A DNA stretch of 64,000 bases from Paulownia fortunei. Its lineage: Eukaryota; Streptophyta; Magnoliopsida; Lamiales; Paulowniaceae. The notes below the pieces were generated by a model. That model made no database searches, had not been told where the DNA came from, and saw only the letters and a program-made list of their open reading frames with translations. The stretch is from positions 124,001 to 188,000 of the forward strand of contig JAGSPU010000054.1 in the NCBI GenBank assembly GCA_019321725.1, in the 5' to 3' direction. Shown here in pieces: positions 60,358 to 64,000 of the stretch. Made by a program: the position numbers and the translations under genes. Numbering within the stretch: position 1 is the stretch's first letter; every line of letters begins with the position of its first letter.

Positions 60358-62747
60358 TTATATTCGCAATTCTTGCTCTCTCTCATTCGGATTCTTGTTC
60401 TCCGGCGAGTCACTGGACGGTCCATGAATAACAATCATGACGCGGTCTTTGCCTTCAGCAATATCGTTACGGGCTTCAATGGTTCCCTGGTGAAGCAGCT
60501 GTCGTTGTTTTTCGCATGTAGTTGTTGAATTTGGCTTTTTGAAGCGTGCCTTTTGGGAAAGTTCATTAACAGACACTGAAATTTTTTCGACGCATTTAAT
60601 GATGTCGATAAGTGTTGAGGCAACAAGAAATAGTTGCATGATTTCTTGGAGGTCATGATTGGGCAGTGAGGATTTTTGGAGGATGGTTTGAGGTCATCGG
60701 CTGCGGCTTTGGAATTTTGTATGTAGGTTTCAACAGCTGGTGATGGAAATCTCATGTTTTTTATTGTGGATGATAGTTCTTTCAGGGCTTTCCCTGATTC
60801 TGTGCTCATTGTTGAGCATGGTTTTTGGATTTTCCTGTGAAATTCGGATGCTACCTGCAAGTGAAACTTAGCTTATTAATTAATGAAATTAAAGAATGAA
60901 AAAGCATATTTAAATTAATGAAAAAAACACTAAACCTAAATACGTGATTAAAAAGGAAAGAAAGGAGACACAATCAGACAATCGCCCTTGGCCAAAACAC
61001 TTCCATGACTTTTTAAACGAATACTTCCTGATTTATGCAGCTTAAAACAAGAAACCAGTGAAACGAGTGAAGAAGCAATAACAGAGAAATTAACCAACGA
61101 TTTTTTACAGTAGTTATTAACTAAGTTGTCTTCATGCCAACGGGTGCAATAATTGTACTATGTATATGGTACCTCAGGTTTTGAGTTAATGTGTTCTCCA
61201 AGTGCTTCAATCTGGCTGGCACATTCCCTGGTAAGAATTCCAATCTTCAAATATTGTTCCCATGGTTGACGAAACCTAAAGCAGCCATAATGAGGCTCCC
61301 ACCAAGCAAAATTTGCCTGAAAAACCAGCAACCTTAGATCTTCATATGAGTTATTGAACAGGATTCACAATTATCTATGATTCCAGAGATTAGTAATAGA
61401 ACTAATTCACATAATAGTAGATGTGGTTTAATATTTTTACCAAGGATTCCTCGGTTGCCTTCGACTCCAGCACACTTTTATAGCCTAGAAGAAATGGTTT
61501 GTCATGTTCCTTGTGTGCAAACTTACCTCCATCTCCTGGAAAACTGAAAAACTCGCCCCCAAAACCTGTAAACCTTCCTAGTAAGTTTCTTAGGCTGATA
61601 TCATTTAGTACATAACAAAAGTAAAATAAGACAAAAATTCGTGGAAAAACTTTGGCCATTATATATCCACGTACATACCATCTAAGAAGGCAGCAAGCCT
61701 TTCTATATTTTCAGCAACAAGATTATGCAAATCTTGGCCCGCCCAAACCGGGCAAACGAATATGGATATCATGATGCATGTCGCCCCGCCGATGAGAATG
61801 GTGGACAATCTTTGATGGGCCAGCAGTATAATATGGCTAACCCGGAAACCCGACACAGCCACCAGACAGAAAGTGAGTATGAATATCATCACCCCGTAAT
61901 CGTATCTGCTCCTCACATTCGGGAAAAATCGCGTAAATGTTGATGCCGTTGCTGCAAGATTTTCAGAACAGAATCGTTTTACAAAAACCTGTAATCGGAT
62001 ACTGTGTTGTGTTCGAGATCAAAGATGTTTTCTACTTTCTATTCATGATCAAACAGCTCATCAAAAATCAAAACCAACCAATTTTGAACTTTTCAAGCTA
62101 GTTTTTTTACGTGAATTCAAACTCATCTACCTAGAGTGAACACCAAAAATCCAAGAATAACATGGCCTCCTTTCTCTCCGCCAAGAGTGGCCAAGTACTC
62201 GGCTCCAACTCCTAATGCGGCAGCCAGCAATGTTGCACAACCTCTGTTTAAGCTTTTTGATAGGGTTCCACCTAAAAAAATAAGTAAATAAAAACCGCAA
62301 ACAAAAAGAAAAAAAAAAAAAAAATACATCTGTTATTTAATTTAAAATAATAATATTGATGACATTGGAGTTTCTGCAATATAAATAGCGTGTGCAGTCG
62401 TGTATATAATGCACATACAGATTAATTAAGGATTAGGGCTTATGGGACTTACCAACAGTAAATTCGAACACGACCACAACTGTTAAGATAGCCCACATTC
62501 CAGCTTCTCCAAAGCCATCATAAAGAGGCCTGAAGTAGTAGAACAAAGACACTAATGTGAGAGCCAATCCAACCTTCATGGAGTGTATAATTCTTCTTGG
62601 ATCATCCTTTCCAATTTTCTTTGTCATCTTCGCGATCTCCACCACCTTGGCCTTAACCCAATCCCATTTACGCGCTAAAATTCCTGGTTTTTTCTCTTGA
62701 TTATGTGAATTCATCTCCACGGATAGAGATTCTGGAAGGACAACCAT
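60358..62747 (-). CDS. ALMT: Aluminium-activated malate transporter family anion channel
   Basis: Six exons on the minus strand: 62747-62453, 62271-62131, 61951-61679, 61565-61441, 61316-61173 and 60854-60358, with GT-AG borders. ALMTs are plant anion channels of the plasma membrane or tonoplast that carry malate and other anions. The N-terminal half has the hydrophobic segments, among them [50 protein letters not shown] and [40 protein letters not shown] and the WEP motif begin the cytosolic half. The usual WEPxHG reads WEPHYG here, followed by FRFRQPW. Exon 6 (tail NEREQELRI) needs one base added near 60,688 between DDLK and [11 protein letters not shown]; the gene then has exactly 492 codons, a normal family length. 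It lies tail to tail with DGD1, the same neighbour pair that I recall in Arabidopsis. Confidence 0.88.
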
Positions 62748-64000
62748 GGTAATTGTTGTGGTTAAAGAGAAAGATCAACAGGAGCGCAAAGGAGAGCCTA
62801 AAGAGATGTGTACAACTTTTGATGGCGGAGTTGCAATTTATTGGGCACGATAGAGAAACTATGAGAGCTTGGTAAGCGAGTAATTAATGTGAGGTTCAAT
62901 GCATTTCAGAGGGTTCTCATTTCCCAACTTTGATGAAAAATTGTTGGGATGCAGCCCAGAGTATTGTTATACTGATGGTTACATGTGCACTAAAAAGCAC
63001 TAAAATGTACAATGTACATTTTAGTTCACATCCTTCATTATACATTGTTATTTAATTATATAAAATATTTTTTTGATTGTGAATTACAAATATTTGATGT
63101 AATGAAATGTATAACAAAATATAAATTGAAAAAAATGATCTAAAATGTGTACATTTTTGTATTGATCTTTGCTAAGTTCAAAGATTTATTTAATCGAAAG
63201 TCATTAAATCAAGAAAGGGTTTTTTGGTCTAGGTGCCACACCTAGACGGGCACCGACGCATGGGACTGTAAAGACCTGAGCTCGTTCAAATTGAGCCCAA
63301 GTGAATTTCTGAGCTGAATTTCAGCCTTTCTAGGTCAATTTTTTTAATATTTTAGCCATAATTCTAATCCCCTTAACAATTTTGAAATTTAGTTAACGTA
63401 AGGAGTACATTAGGTTTTTGCTAGAGACTTATTGACACAATGCAAATTTTTATGAAAGGGGATTTTGATAATAACTTTCATGTTTTTATGTCATGTCATT
63501 GTTATTTAAAAAGACTTTAAATTTTGAGAAGCATTATTATAAAGGTATAAACTCTTATGGCTTGCTTTTGAATTCAGAATATTGATTAATGATTAATATT
63601 GTATATGGATTTTAAGTTTGAAATTTATATATTTTTGTAAGCATAAATTTTTATTTCGTTTATTACTCAAGATTAGTCTCTTCTTATGTATTTTATTTTA
63701 CTTTATTTTTGTTAAAGAAATTTTATTGGTGCCAGCTAACTTGAATAAAATCTAAAATTCGTAAAAATTTGGGCTGAGTTTGAGACGTGCCAAGAAATAA
63801 AGTTAGTTTGAATCTATAATCATCAACTCCGACATTATCTAAATTTGATTGATTACACATACGATTCATAAAACCTGATTGATAGTAGTATACAATAAAG
63901 TAGAGGATGTTCATGTTAGACTAGTATCCGACGTGCTAATTGTTCTGAGCGTTTTTATACTATTGCAAATCATTCTTATTTATATTAATATCATTTAAAT
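62748..64000. other. ALMT upstream region and right window edge
   Basis: The first 200 bases are the likely ALMT promoter and 5' UTR. A palindrome lies at 62,999-63,025. The remainder is AT-rich with no recognisable gene. Confidence 0.6.
62999..63025. repeat. 12-base palindrome
   Basis: ACTAAAATGTAC and GTACATTTTAGT are exact reverse complements around AAT. It lies about 250 bases upstream of the ALMT start codon. A related CTAAAATGTGTAC occurs again near 63,141. Confidence 0.65.

Overview
The window is nuclear DNA of a flowering plant, most likely a eudicot. Genes are sparse and split by GT-AG introns, intergenic DNA is very AT-rich and full of microsatellites, a decayed Ty1/copia retrotransposon is present, and the protein families are plant ones (TMK receptor kinase, plant NC/LRAT protein, DGD1, ALMT). 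I could not identify the species. There is no bacterial-type operon, CRISPR array or convincing tRNA/rRNA gene.

Layout. 1-4,620: 5' part of a minus-strand TEX10/IPI1-like gene (60S ribosome biogenesis) that runs off the left edge. 7,621-10,716: minus-strand TMK-type LRR receptor kinase whose reading frame is interrupted by eight single-base indels. 10,717-18,143: AT-rich intergenic DNA. 18,144-46,450: an old direct tandem duplication of about 11-12 kb. Each unit carries a LINE-like remnant, a minus-strand NC/LRAT-domain gene, about 5-6 kb of non-coding DNA and the promoter plus 5' part of DGD1. Between the units lies a minus-strand, badly decayed copia element (about 29,890-33,672). 45,433-51,503: the only full-length DGD1 gene (plus strand, 7 exons). 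51,504-60,357: a long AT-rich gap. 60,358-62,747: a minus-strand ALMT-family anion channel gene (6 exons).

Genes and context. The neighbours do not form a pathway. The order matches what I recall of Arabidopsis: DGD1 (At3g11670) lies next to an ALMT gene (At3g11680), and a TEX10-like gene (At5g06350) lies near an NC-domain gene (At5g06370). The window therefore looks like a merged ancestral block plus a local duplication. The duplication left three copies of the DGD1 promoter, one truncated DGD1 5' fragment whose TATA box is altered, and two NC/LRAT genes that are each damaged in a different way.

Caution on quality. TMK, DGD1, ALMT and one NC/LRAT copy contain one-base indels, mostly losses in short base runs, while catalytic motifs and splice sites stay intact. 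Adding the missing bases (and removing two extra ones in TMK) makes every coding length an exact multiple of three. This suggests base-calling or assembly error for most of them. One frame break in DGD1 exon 1 is shared by both duplicated copies, so it may be real. I saw no clear case for a wholly new biological system; the strongest signal is the structured duplication around DGD1.
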